From: Sphaerisporangium sp040683095
GTDB lineage: Bacteria; Actinomycetota; Actinomycetes; Streptosporangiales; Streptosporangiaceae
Reading direction: 5' to 3'
Assembly (NCBI RefSeq): GCF_040683095.1
Contig: NZ_JBFBCI010000024.1
Coordinates: forward strand, 1-64,000
Length of the DNA stretch: 64,000 nucleotides
A model generated the notes under the pieces. The model made no database searches, was not told the origin of the DNA, and worked only from the letters and a program-made list of their open reading frames with translations. This document shows positions 41,809 through 49,465 of the stretch, in pieces. Both the position numbers and the translations under genes were made by a program. The number at the start of each line of letters is the position of its first letter. Positions within the stretch are counted from its first letter, which is position 1.

Positions 41809-42239
41809 AAAAGCTCCTTCATCACGGTTTCTACCTCCGTCGCTTCGCGGAGGGTTCTGGCGCGGTCGGGGTCGAGCAGGATCTCGGCCAGCGCGGCGAG
41901 CAGCGCCACGTGGCCGTTCCCTTTGGCGGCGATGCCGACGCACAGGCCGACCCGCTCGCCGTCCCAGTCGACGCCCTCGGGGAAGCGCACCACGCACACG
42001 GCGTCGCGCAGCACGTCCTGCTTGCCCTTCGCGGTGCCGTGCGGGATGGCGACGCCCTCCCCGACGTAGGTGGAGATCGAGCGCTCGCGTTCGAGCATGG
42101 ACTCGATGTACGGCTCGGTGATCGCGCCCACGGCCAGCAGCAGCTCCCCACACCGGCGGATCGCGTCGTCGCGGTCGCCGGCGCGGGCGCCGAGCACCAC
42201 GGCGCGCGGCTCCAGCGGGAGCGGCGCGGCGTCAGGCAT
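41805..42239 (-). CDS. mtlF: PTS EIIA component, mannitol/fructose type
   Basis: A 144-residue EIIA domain. The phosphorylated histidine is His67 in GEGVAIPHGTAKG, with LERERSISTYVGEG before it and HVALLAALAEILLD near the C-terminus, all typical of the mannitol-fructose EIIA family. It receives phosphate from HPr and passes it to EIIB. It overlaps EIIB by 8 bases and the dehydrogenase by 4. Confidence 0.94.
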   Translation of the reverse strand: MPDAAPLPLEPRAVVLGARAGDRDDAIRRCGELLLAVGAITEPYIESMLERERSISTYVGEGVAIPHGTAKGKQDVLRDAVCVVRFPEGVDWDGERVGLCVGIAAKGNGHVALLAALAEILLDPDRARTLREATEVETVMKELL

Positions 42240-42540
42240 CGACCGTGCCGCCGTTCTTGATCGCGGCCACGAGCTTGGTCACGGCGGGGTCGCCGATGAA
42301 GATCTGGAAGGTGACCAGCGGGACGCCCGGCGCCACGGCCTTCGCCCGCGCGGCCAGCCCGATGTGGCAGACCACCAGGTCGGTGTCCTTGGGGATCTCG
42401 TTCACGGGCGTGTGCTCGACCGTGATCCCGGTGCTCTTGAGCTGCTTGCGAAGCTGGGTGGCGAGCATGACGCTGCTCCCCATTCCCGCGTCGCAGGCCA
42501 CGATGAGCTTGTGGATGTCCTTGCTGTCGATGGCGGCCAT
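42232..42540 (-). CDS. PTS EIIB component, mannitol type
   Basis: A 102-residue EIIB domain with the phosphorylated Cys16 in LIVACDAGMGSSVMLA. Its sequence matches the B domain of MtlA, here as a free protein rather than fused to EIIC. It sits between EIIC (stop directly adjacent, no gap) and EIIA. Confidence 0.94.
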   Translation of the reverse strand: MAAIDSKDIHKLIVACDAGMGSSVMLATQLRKQLKSTGITVEHTPVNEIPKDTDLVVCHIGLAARAKAVAPGVPLVTFQIFIGDPAVTKLVAAIKNGGTVDA

Positions 42541-43707
42541 CTATGCCTCCTTGGAAACGGTGGGGGCGCCGGCGGCGCGGGTCTGGGTCTCGACGGCGGG
42601 TCGCGCCCCGGACTCGGGGGCGGTCTCGGTGGACGCCTCCGCGACCTCCTCGGGCTCCTTCTCGCCGTGGCCGAAGCCGAGCAGGGCCGAGGCGACCGCG
42701 AAGGAGGCGGCGGAGGCGATGATGATGCCGGCGAGGACGCCGAACCAGCCGCCCTTGGGGGTGACCGCGAGGTAGGCGAAGATGCTGCCCGGCGACGGCG
42801 TGGCGACCAGCCCCGCTCCGGTGATCATGAAGGTGAACACGCCCGCCGCGCCGCCCGCCATGACGGCGAGGATCAGCCGCGGCTTCATCAGGACGTACGG
42901 GAAGTAGATCTCGTGGATGCCGCCGAAGAAGTGGATGATGATCGCGGCGGGGGTGGTCGGGCGCAGCGCGCGCGGCCCGAAGAAGAAGTAGGCGAGCAGC
43001 AGGCCGAGGCCGGGCCCGGGGTTGGACTCCAGCATGAACAGGATGGACTTGCCCTGCTTGACCGCCTCCGCCACGCCGAGCGGGCCGAGGACGCCGTGGT
43101 TGATGGCGTTGTTCAGGAACAGCACCTTGGCCGGCTCGATCACCAGCGAGGCCAGGGGGAGCAGGCTGTGGTTGATCAGCCATTCCACGCCGTCGCCCGC
43201 CGCGTTGGTGAACGCCTCGACGACCGGCCCGATGCCCCACACGCCCACGATGGCCATCGCCGCGCCCACGATGCCCGCGGTGAAGTTGTCGACCAGCATC
43301 TCGAAGCCGGACCTGGTGCGGTCCTCGGTGAAGCGGTCGACGTGCTTGAGGATGAACGCGGCGAGCGGGCCGACGATCATCGCGCCGAGGAACATCGGGA
43401 CGTCCGCCCCGACGACCACGCCCATCGTCGCGACCGCGCCGACGACCGCGCCGCGCTGGCCGTGGACCATCCGGCCGCCGGTGTAGCCGATCAGGATCGG
43501 CAGAAGGTGGGTGATGATCGGGCCCACCAGCTCTGCCAGCGCCTTGTTGGGCAGCCAGCCCGTCGGGATGAACAGCGCGGTGATCAGGCCCCAGGCGATG
43601 AACGCGCCGATGTTCGGCATGATCATGCCGGCCAGATGGCCGCCCAGTCGCTGGATGGTGGCCTTGACCCCGGTGCCGTAGACCGGGGGGGTATAGGTGT
43701 CGGCCAT
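42541..43707 (-). CDS. mtlA: PTS EIIC component, mannitol type
   Basis: A 388-residue membrane permease of the MtlA type. It has the conserved start LGGHLAGMIMPNIGAFIAWG, the PNKALAELVGPIITHLLPIL region, the loop INHSLLPLASLVIEPAKVLF, and GGIHEIYFPYVLMKPRLILA, which holds the glutamate essential for sugar binding in this family. The C-terminal ~50 residues are a soluble acidic tail (EKEPEEVAEASTETAPESGA) in place of the fused B and A domains. It binds and phosphorylates a hexitol or related sugar; substrate choice cannot be read from sequence. Confidence 0.94.
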   Translation of the reverse strand: MADTYTPPVYGTGVKATIQRLGGHLAGMIMPNIGAFIAWGLITALFIPTGWLPNKALAELVGPIITHLLPILIGYTGGRMVHGQRGAVVGAVATMGVVVGADVPMFLGAMIVGPLAAFILKHVDRFTEDRTRSGFEMLVDNFTAGIVGAAMAIVGVWGIGPVVEAFTNAAGDGVEWLINHSLLPLASLVIEPAKVLFLNNAINHGVLGPLGVAEAVKQGKSILFMLESNPGPGLGLLLAYFFFGPRALRPTTPAAIIIHFFGGIHEIYFPYVLMKPRLILAVMAGGAAGVFTFMITGAGLVATPSPGSIFAYLAVTPKGGWFGVLAGIIIASAASFAVASALLGFGHGEKEPEEVAEASTETAPESGARPAVETQTRAAGAPTVSKEA

Positions 43708-43750
43708 GGGTCGTGCTCCTTCCTAAAGGAAAGGATGGGGGGCCTGCGCG

Positions 43751-44692
43751 TCAGGCGTGTGGGGTGAGGCGGCGGGCGGGGTCGGGCGGGCCGAGGCGGA
43801 TGCCGTCGCGGACGATGTCGGAGGGGCCGGGCATCCGGCTGCCGGGGAGCGCGACCGCGGCGGCGGCCCAGGACAGCCCCTCCACAAGCGCTTGTTCACC
43901 GCGCGCACCGGCGGCCAGAAAGCCCGCGAGCAGGGCGTCCCCGGCGCCGACCGCGCTGCGCGGCTCGGCGACCTCCGCCTCGCCGTACCGGACGCCGTCG
44001 TCCTCGACCAGCAGCGCGCCGTCGGCGCCGAGACTCGCCAGCACCGTGCGCGCCCCGGCGGCGCGGAGCTTCCCGGCCGCCTCGATGGCGTCGCCCACAC
44101 AGGAGATGGCCATGCCCGTGGCCTCGGCGAGCTCCTCCAGGTTGGGCTTGATCAGGGCCGGGGCCGCGCTCAGGGACTCGACAAGCGCGGGGCCGCTGGT
44201 GTCGACGGCGACGTTGATGCCCGCCGCCGCGAACCTGCGGCACAGCCGGGCGTACACGTCGGCGGGGACCTCGGGGGGCAGGCTGCCCGAGGCGACCACC
44301 CAGTCGGCCGAGTCGGCCGCGCCGAGCACCGCGTCCGCGATCGTCTCCAGTTCGGCGGCCGACAGCGTGGCGCCCGGCTCGTTGATCTTCGTGATCGTGC
44401 CATCGGGCTCGGCCAGGGTGACGTTCGACCGTGTCGGGCCCTCCACGGCCACGGTCACCATGTCCAGGCCCTCCAGGGCGAGCAGGCGGACGAGCTGCCT
44501 GCCCTCGTCCCCGCCGTAGGGGACGACCGCGCACGAGGTCACCGCGTTGGCCAGCAGCGCGCGCGAGACGTTGACGCCCTTGCCGCCCGGGTCGAGCCTC
44601 GCCGCGGCGGCCCGGATGACGGCGCCTCTGGCCAGCGCGCCGATCTCGATCGTGCGGTCCAGGCTCGGGTTGAGGGTCAGGGTGAGGATCAC
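43751..44692 (-). CDS. PfkB-family sugar-phosphate kinase (1-phosphofructokinase type)
   Basis: A 313-residue kinase. It begins ILTLTLNPSLDRTIEIGALA, the signature of 1-phosphofructokinases and tagatose-6-phosphate kinases, with DPGGKGVNVSRALLANAVTS, the acceptor region IKPNLEELAEATGM, and the PfkB anion-hole motif GAGDALLAGFLAAG that carries the catalytic Asp. It likely phosphorylates the sugar phosphate formed after the dehydrogenase, giving a bisphosphate for aldolase cleavage. GTG 44692 overlaps the DeoR stop by 4 bases. Confidence 0.93.
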   Translation of the reverse strand: MILTLTLNPSLDRTIEIGALARGAVIRAAAARLDPGGKGVNVSRALLANAVTSCAVVPYGGDEGRQLVRLLALEGLDMVTVAVEGPTRSNVTLAEPDGTITKINEPGATLSAAELETIADAVLGAADSADWVVASGSLPPEVPADVYARLCRRFAAAGINVAVDTSGPALVESLSAAPALIKPNLEELAEATGMAISCVGDAIEAAGKLRAAGARTVLASLGADGALLVEDDGVRYGEAEVAEPRSAVGAGDALLAGFLAAGARGEQALVEGLSWAAAAVALPGSRMPGPSDIVRDGIRLGPPDPARRLTPHA

Positions 44693-45450
44693 GCGCGCAC
44701 CACCTCGGGGCCGGCGGCGGACAGCTCGGCGGCCGTCATCGGGTCGAGGCCGGTGTCGGTGATGATCAGGTCGATCTCGGGCAGGGACGCGAACCCGGCC
44801 AGGTAGGTGTTGCCGAATTTGGTGTGGTCGGCCAGCAGCACGACCCGCTCGGACGACTTCACCATCGCGCGCTTGATCGCCGCCTCGGCCGGGTCGGGGG
44901 TCGTCAGTCCCTTGGCGGCCGAGCAGCCGTTCGCCGCCATGAACGCCACGTCCACGTGCAGGTGGGCCAGGGGTTGCAGGGCCCAGTCGTCGACGGTGGC
45001 GAGCGTACGGCCGCGCACCCGGCCGCCGAGCATGATGACGTGCAGGTTCGGCCGCGAGGCCAGCACCGTCGCGAGCGGGGGGGAGTTCACGACGACGGTG
45101 AGCTCGCGGTCGGCCGGGAGGATCGGGACCAGGCGGCCGGTGGTGGAGCCCGCGTCGATGATCACCGAGCCGTCCTCGGGCAGTTCGGCGAGCGCGGCCT
45201 TGGCGATGCGCTCCTTCTCGGCGGTCAGTACCTCGTCGCGGGTGGCGAGGGCGGGTTCGAACCCGAGCCGCTCCACCGGGATCGCGCCGCCGTGCACCCG
45301 CCGCAGCACGCCTGCGCGCTCCAGTGCGGTGAGGTCGCGGCGGATCGTCTCGGTGGTGACGTCGAACTCCTCGGCGAGGGTCACCACGTCGACCCTGCCC
45401 GCCATCCTCGCCCTGCGGAGGATCTCCTGCTGCCGCTCCTCGGCATACAT
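44689..45450 (-). CDS. DeoR/GlpR-family regulator of the PTS operon
   Basis: A 253-residue regulator. The N-terminal DeoR HTH is QQEILRRARMAGRVDVVTLA followed by EEFDVTTETIRRDLTALERA; the C-terminal sugar-phosphate sensor domain includes IDAGSTTGRLVPIL and MLGGRVRGRTLATV. Its position as first gene of the PTS operon indicates autoregulation and control of sugar uptake, probably relieved by a sugar phosphate. The upstream region contains two AACACA-type half-sites, AAACACA and AACACACA on the coding strand (45474-45498), which are candidates for its operator. Confidence 0.93.
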   Translation of the reverse strand: MYAEERQQEILRRARMAGRVDVVTLAEEFDVTTETIRRDLTALERAGVLRRVHGGAIPVERLGFEPALATRDEVLTAEKERIAKAALAELPEDGSVIIDAGSTTGRLVPILPADRELTVVVNSPPLATVLASRPNLHVIMLGGRVRGRTLATVDDWALQPLAHLHVDVAFMAANGCSAAKGLTTPDPAEAAIKRAMVKSSERVVLLADHTKFGNTYLAGFASLPEIDLIITDTGLDPMTAAELSAAGPEVVRA

Positions 45451-46552
45451 GATGTTGCTTCACCGCCGTTTGTGTGTTGGTTGTCCTGTGTTTACACCCG
45501 TTTCTATGGGATGGCAAGGGTCTCACAGGGTGGCCCGCGTGTTGTGACAAGTGCACGTTCCGTCACGGGGGTCGGTCCGGGGGTGGCGCTGAGGGGTGTC
45601 GGGCGGTGGTCTCGCGCGCGACAGGGGGAAATGCCCGCTATGCCGCCTATATCGCGCCGACAGGTGACATAAATGGATTACGGTCTCGCGTCGCTATCCA
45701 CCTCCTCGCGCCCAGGCTGGACGTCCGGGCAGGTCACGGGCCTTCCGCGGCGATTACGGCGACTGAATCACCGCGCGCGGGACGGAGCGATGGCCCTAAA
45801 GTCCCGCCCGATCGCGGTGATTCGGTCCCCGTCCGCGGAAGCAGGCCCTCTACCTGCGTGAATGGGCGGGAAACGGCGCCGAAACGAGCCGCCCGAGGGC
45901 GTGGAATAGGATCGGCCGCCGCCTGGTTCTGGGATATCGCCGCCCCGCCCGACAAACGGGGAACGGCACCGAGAACCGCCGATGTGGCCGCGAAATCGGC
46001 CGGGAATACCGGAAGGGCCCCCAAGGTTTCAAGCCACATCGAGACGCAAGGATCCGAGGCCCGGCAAAGAGGATCGCCGAGAGGCATTCGAATTGCCCGT
46101 CAGAACGCCTGCGACGCCCGGCGGAATACCGGGTGCCGGCGGAACGGCCGAGCCCCCCGGGGGCTCGTGAAAGCCTCGTCGACGCCTGCGGAAACGCCGT
46201 CCCCGCCCGCCTGACCCGGGCCGGGGCCGGTTGACCGGCGCGGACCAGCCCCGCGTTCCCCCAGATCACCCGAGTCGAAGTAAGGAGTGTGCGGCCGCGG
46301 AGTCCAGGGCCCGCCTGCCCGCGTCGATCGACGGCCGGACGAATCCGGCCGCTCGCCGCCCACGCCCATCGAATGAGGCGGACGAGAGCAGAGCATTCCG
46401 GGGGCGTAAGAGAACGGCTCCCGGCCGGCGCCGAGGAAAGGCCGCGCACGCGGACCGCCTGGCCGCGCCGACCTTTCCGACCCATCACCGGTTTCACCTT
46501 ACGCCATGGACGGCGGCGAATTCCGCCGCGCCCGTGAACGGGAGACACAAAG
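45451..46552. other. 1.1-kb non-coding region between PTS and nitrosourea operons
   Basis: The region separates the divergent PTS and nitrosourea operons. The PTS promoter should lie in 45455-45510, where the DNA is A+T-richer. The rest holds several overlapping frames on both strands with random-looking composition, so none was called. It contains the ~129-bp nested inverted repeat described separately. The final 60 bases before 46553 include a GGGAGA ribosome site. Such a long gap is unusual in this otherwise dense window, and may hold an uncharacterised RNA or degenerated sequence. Confidence 0.5.
45729..45857. repeat. Long nested inverted repeat (possible MITE or structured RNA)
   Basis: Four arm pairs are nested about one centre. 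They are GCAGGT/ACCTGC (45729-45734 and 45852-45857), GGGCC/GGCCC with TTCCGCGG/CCGCGGAA (45738-45750 and 45833-45848, with a 3-base bulge), GACTGAATCACCGCG with its complement carrying one mismatch (45761-45775 and 45813-45827), and CGGGAC/GTCCCG (45778-45783 and 45801-45806). Internal loops are short and nearly symmetrical. The RNA from either strand would fold into a long rod. No flanking duplication or transposase is visible. Confidence 0.7.
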
Positions 46553-47611
46553 ATGCCGAGTACAACGCAAGTCGACGTCAACGCCTCATTATTGATGGCC
46601 TCGGTGCAGGCCACTCTGGATGCGGCGCAGGAATCCATGGACGCGGCCCGCGCGATGCTCTCGCCCGGACGCGGGATCATCGCCTCCGAGGAGGCGGCCC
46701 TCGCCGCCGCGATCCGGACCGTGCCGCGCTGGCACTTCGCCATGCTGAACGACCTGGAGCGCAACGACGCCTTCGAGGTGGCGATCGAGCGCGTGCTCCC
46801 CCCGGGCGCCCACGTGCTGGACATCGGCGCCGGCACGGGCCTGCTGTCGATGATGGTGGCGCGCGCCGGGGCCGCGTGGGTCACCACCTGCGAGCAGAAC
46901 CCGATGCTCGCCGAGATCACCCGCCAGATCGTCGCGCGGCACGGCCTGTCGGACAGGATCAACGTCGTGGCCAAGCGCTCCACCGACCTGGTGGTGGGCG
47001 TGGACATGCCGAGGCGTGCCGACCTCATCGTCTCGGAGATCGTCGACTGCGGACTGATCGGCGAGGGCGTCCTGCCGACCGTCGAGCACGCCCGCGAGCA
47101 CCTGCTGGCCCCCGGCGGCCTGCTGCTGCCCGAGTCCGCGCGCATCCACGGCGCGCTGCTGGACAGCGTCGCGGTCGACCGCCTCAACCGTGTGGACCAC
47201 GCCGCCGGTTTCGACGTCAGCCTGCTCAACGGCCTCTCCACCCCCGGCCACTTCCCCGTCCGCCTGCCCACCTGGCCGCACAGGCTGCTCTCGCCCGAGG
47301 TGGAGCTGTACGCGTTCGACTTCGCGTCCGGCTCGATGGCCGACGGGTCCACCGAGGTCGACATCCCCGTCACCGAGACCGGCGAGGCGCACGGCCTGGC
47401 TGTCTGGTTCGACCTCTCGCTCGGCGGCGGCGTCCGGCTCCGCAACTCCCCGGACAACCTCGCCTCGCACTGGATGCAGGCGTTCGTACCGTTCGCCGAG
47501 CCCGTCGCGCTCACCAAGGGTGACCGCGCCCACCTTCGCCTGGCCTGGCAGGACTGCCGGCTCTCCGCCTCCAAGATCAGCGTCTCGACCTCCGTGAAGG
47601 GACAGAAATGA
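46553..47611 (+). CDS. sznE: SznE-like PRMT-type arginine N-methyltransferase
   Basis: A 352-residue enzyme of the protein arginine methyltransferase fold. The SAM site is VLDIGAGTGLLSMM (88-101); the double-E hairpin has Glu162 and Glu171 spaced nine residues apart (SEIVDCGLIGE), and the THW-type loop is SHWMQAF (305-311), all PRMT hallmarks. In streptozotocin biosynthesis SznE methylates free L-arginine to N-omega-methylarginine, the substrate of SznF. The next gene, at an ATGA overlap (47608), is a full SznF match, which makes this assignment strong. The long N-terminal helical segment (about 60 residues) is not diagnostic. ATG 46553 follows GGGAGA. Confidence 0.88.
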   Translation: MPSTTQVDVNASLLMASVQATLDAAQESMDAARAMLSPGRGIIASEEAALAAAIRTVPRWHFAMLNDLERNDAFEVAIERVLPPGAHVLDIGAGTGLLSMMVARAGAAWVTTCEQNPMLAEITRQIVARHGLSDRINVVAKRSTDLVVGVDMPRRADLIVSEIVDCGLIGEGVLPTVEHAREHLLAPGGLLLPESARIHGALLDSVAVDRLNRVDHAAGFDVSLLNGLSTPGHFPVRLPTWPHRLLSPEVELYAFDFASGSMADGSTEVDIPVTETGEAHGLAVWFDLSLGGGVRLRNSPDNLASHWMQAFVPFAEPVALTKGDRAHLRLAWQDCRLSASKISVSTSVKGQK

Positions 47612-49023
47612 GCTTCACCCCCCACCACACGCCGTTCGAGCTGGACCCGGCGCGGCTTCGCGAGCTCGCCCTGGACTTCGCCAGCAACCCCATCTACCTC
47701 GACAACGAGGACTGGGAGAACGAGGACAACCCCTACCACCGGCAGCTCCGGCCGCAGATCATCAAGTACCTGGACTTCAGCAAACCGCTGCCCGCCAGTG
47801 AGATCCTCGACTACTCGGCGCTGGCCGCCAACCGCCTGCTCGCGACGATCTACGAGGCCGACCTGATGTTCCTGCCCAAGAAGGGCATGAGCGAGTCCGC
47901 GTGGGCCGGCTTCAAGAACTTCTACAGCTCCACCAACCGGGCGCGCGGCGAGATGATCCGCCCGTACCTGGAGAAGCACGTCTTCGGCTTCCTCGACGAC
48001 ATCGAGGTCACCGGCGAGTGGACCAAGGAGAGCCTGGCCGCCTACCTCGGCCGCATCCAGGACCTGCCCACCACGCCCTCGGCCGGCGAGAAGGCCATCC
48101 GCGAGTCCAGCGACCCCAAGCGCGCCGCCCGCAACTGGCTCATCCAGTTCGCGCCGGACTTCCTGTCCGAGGCCTCGCCGATGATCCGCAACGTCATGGG
48201 CTACTACGGGCCCGTGCAGTCGGAGTGGTTCAAGATCGTGATCGACGAGTACGGCTACGGCGTCCACGGCACCAAGCACAGCACGCTGTTCGAGAACACG
48301 CTGGCCTCGGTCGGGCTCAGCGCGGACCTGCACCGCTACTGGCAGTACTACCTGACCAGCAGCCTCATGATGAGCAACTACTTCCACTACCTCGGCAAGA
48401 ACCACGAGCTGTTCTTCCGGTACCTCGGCGCCCTGTACTACACCGAGACCACGCTGGTCGACTTCTGCCGCCGCGCCGCGGACCTGCTCACCGACGTCTT
48501 CGGCGACGAGGCGGACGTCAAGTACTTCACCGAGCACGTCCACATCGACGTCCACCACGGCCGGATGGCCCTGGAGAAGCTGATCATGCCGATCGTCGAC
48601 CAGTGCGGCGAGTCGGTCATCCCCGAGATCGTGCGCGGGTTCGAGGAGTTCCAGGCCATCGCCCAGATCGCCGACGACGACTTCGCCGAGCAGGTGCGCT
48701 GGATGGACGCGGGCCCGCGGAACAAGGTGCTGCACGCGCCGGTCTGGGCCAAGATCGAGAGCGGCGAGGTCGAGGCGCCCGTGGCGCACATCGTCGAGCC
48801 GCGCGGTGAGCTGTCCAACACCCACCAGCACGACGGCGACGAGCTGTGCCACATCGTGTCCGGCACGATGAAGTTCGTCAGCGGCTACGACTCCCACCAG
48901 ATCCTGGAGGCCGGCGAGGGCACCGTGATCTGGAGGAACCGCCTGCACGGAGCGATCATCGACTCCGAGGAGTGCGTGTACGAGATCCACTCGGTGGGGG
49001 ACTACCGCGCATGCTTGTCGTGA
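47608..49023 (+). CDS. sznF: SznF-like N-nitrosourea-forming diiron oxygenase/cupin
   Basis: A 471-residue protein with the two-domain layout of SznF. The central heme-oxygenase-like diiron domain has ligands at Glu188, Glu214, His224, Glu280, His310, Asp314 and His317. The C-terminal cupin has a 3-His iron site at His406, His408 and His447 (NTHQHDGDELCH and RLHGAII). Each position is one less than the ligand I recall for streptozotocin SznF, so the whole set is conserved. SznF hydroxylates N-omega-methylarginine twice and the cupin rearranges the product to an N-nitrosourea. Overlaps on both sides couple it to the methyltransferase and Rieske genes. Confidence 0.93.
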   Translation: MSFTPHHTPFELDPARLRELALDFASNPIYLDNEDWENEDNPYHRQLRPQIIKYLDFSKPLPASEILDYSALAANRLLATIYEADLMFLPKKGMSESAWAGFKNFYSSTNRARGEMIRPYLEKHVFGFLDDIEVTGEWTKESLAAYLGRIQDLPTTPSAGEKAIRESSDPKRAARNWLIQFAPDFLSEASPMIRNVMGYYGPVQSEWFKIVIDEYGYGVHGTKHSTLFENTLASVGLSADLHRYWQYYLTSSLMMSNYFHYLGKNHELFFRYLGALYYTETTLVDFCRRAADLLTDVFGDEADVKYFTEHVHIDVHHGRMALEKLIMPIVDQCGESVIPEIVRGFEEFQAIAQIADDDFAEQVRWMDAGPRNKVLHAPVWAKIESGEVEAPVAHIVEPRGELSNTHQHDGDELCHIVSGTMKFVSGYDSHQILEAGEGTVIWRNRLHGAIIDSEECVYEIHSVGDYRACLS

Positions 49024-49355
49024 ACTTCAACGTCGAAGGCGCGCACAACTGCGTCGAGGTCGCGGGCGTGCCCTACGTCTACGCGCGCACGGCCAAGGGA
49101 TCCTTCGTGATGCCGGCGCTGTGCCCCCACCGGGGCGGCCCGCTCAACCTGGCCGAGCTGGACGCGACGGGCGCACGGGCCGTGTGCCCCTGGCACGAGC
49201 GCGCGACCTCGATGACCCGGCTGCGCAAGAAGGGCATCCCGGCCGTGCGCCGCGGGAACACGGTCACCGCCGTGCTCCCCGTGCCCGCGGACTCCGAGGT
49301 GACGACCACCCACCGGCCGATGTCGCCCGCGTTCTGCGGCGGCAAGGCGGCCTGA
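49011..49355 (+). CDS. Rieske [2Fe-2S] ferredoxin-like protein
   Basis: A 114-residue Rieske protein with the cluster ligands Cys38-x-His40 (ALCPHRGGPLNL) and Cys59-x-x-His62 (VCPWHERATSM). The gene starts 13 bases inside the sznF-like gene, so it is translationally coupled to it. The probable role is electron delivery to the diiron centre of the SznF homologue or to another oxygenase of the pathway, inferred from context. Its C-terminal tail (HRPMSPAFCGGKAA) is not conserved in known ferredoxins. Confidence 0.88.
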   Translation: MLVVNFNVEGAHNCVEVAGVPYVYARTAKGSFVMPALCPHRGGPLNLAELDATGARAVCPWHERATSMTRLRKKGIPAVRRGNTVTAVLPVPADSEVTTTHRPMSPAFCGGKAA

Positions 49356-49363
49356 CCCCGCCG

Positions 49364-49401
49364 CCGGAGGGTCCGGTGCCCCGGCGCACCGGACCCTCCG
49401 G
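49364..49401 (+). terminator. Intra-operon hairpin after the Rieske gene
   Basis: A perfect 15-bp inverted repeat (CCGGAGGGTCCGGTG and CACCGGACCCTCCGG) with an 8-base loop lies 8 bases past the Rieske stop, in the 110-base gap before the hydrolase gene. It may terminate part of the transcripts or stabilise the 3' end of the sznE-sznF-Rieske segment. There is no T tract. Confidence 0.7.
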
Positions 49402-49465
49402 GCGGGCCCCCGCATCCGTGACCGCGACAAACCGAGAAACACCACGACTCCCGAGGAGACGTCCC

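Noticed and set aside
43751..45556. A 601-codon frame joining the PfkB kinase to upstream sequence
   Set aside because: The added part reads through the DeoR gene in another frame; the kinase starts at GTG 44692 in a GTGA overlap.
45474..46214. A 246-codon plus-strand frame in the PTS-nitrosourea gap
   Set aside because: No ribosome site, no domain-like pattern, and it runs through the long inverted repeat, so it is more likely chance.
45850..48990. A 1046-codon open frame on the minus strand across the sznE and sznF-like genes
   Set aside because: It is the antisense shadow of strong plus-strand genes in high-GC DNA; its residues have no family pattern and both plus-strand proteins have all expected motifs.
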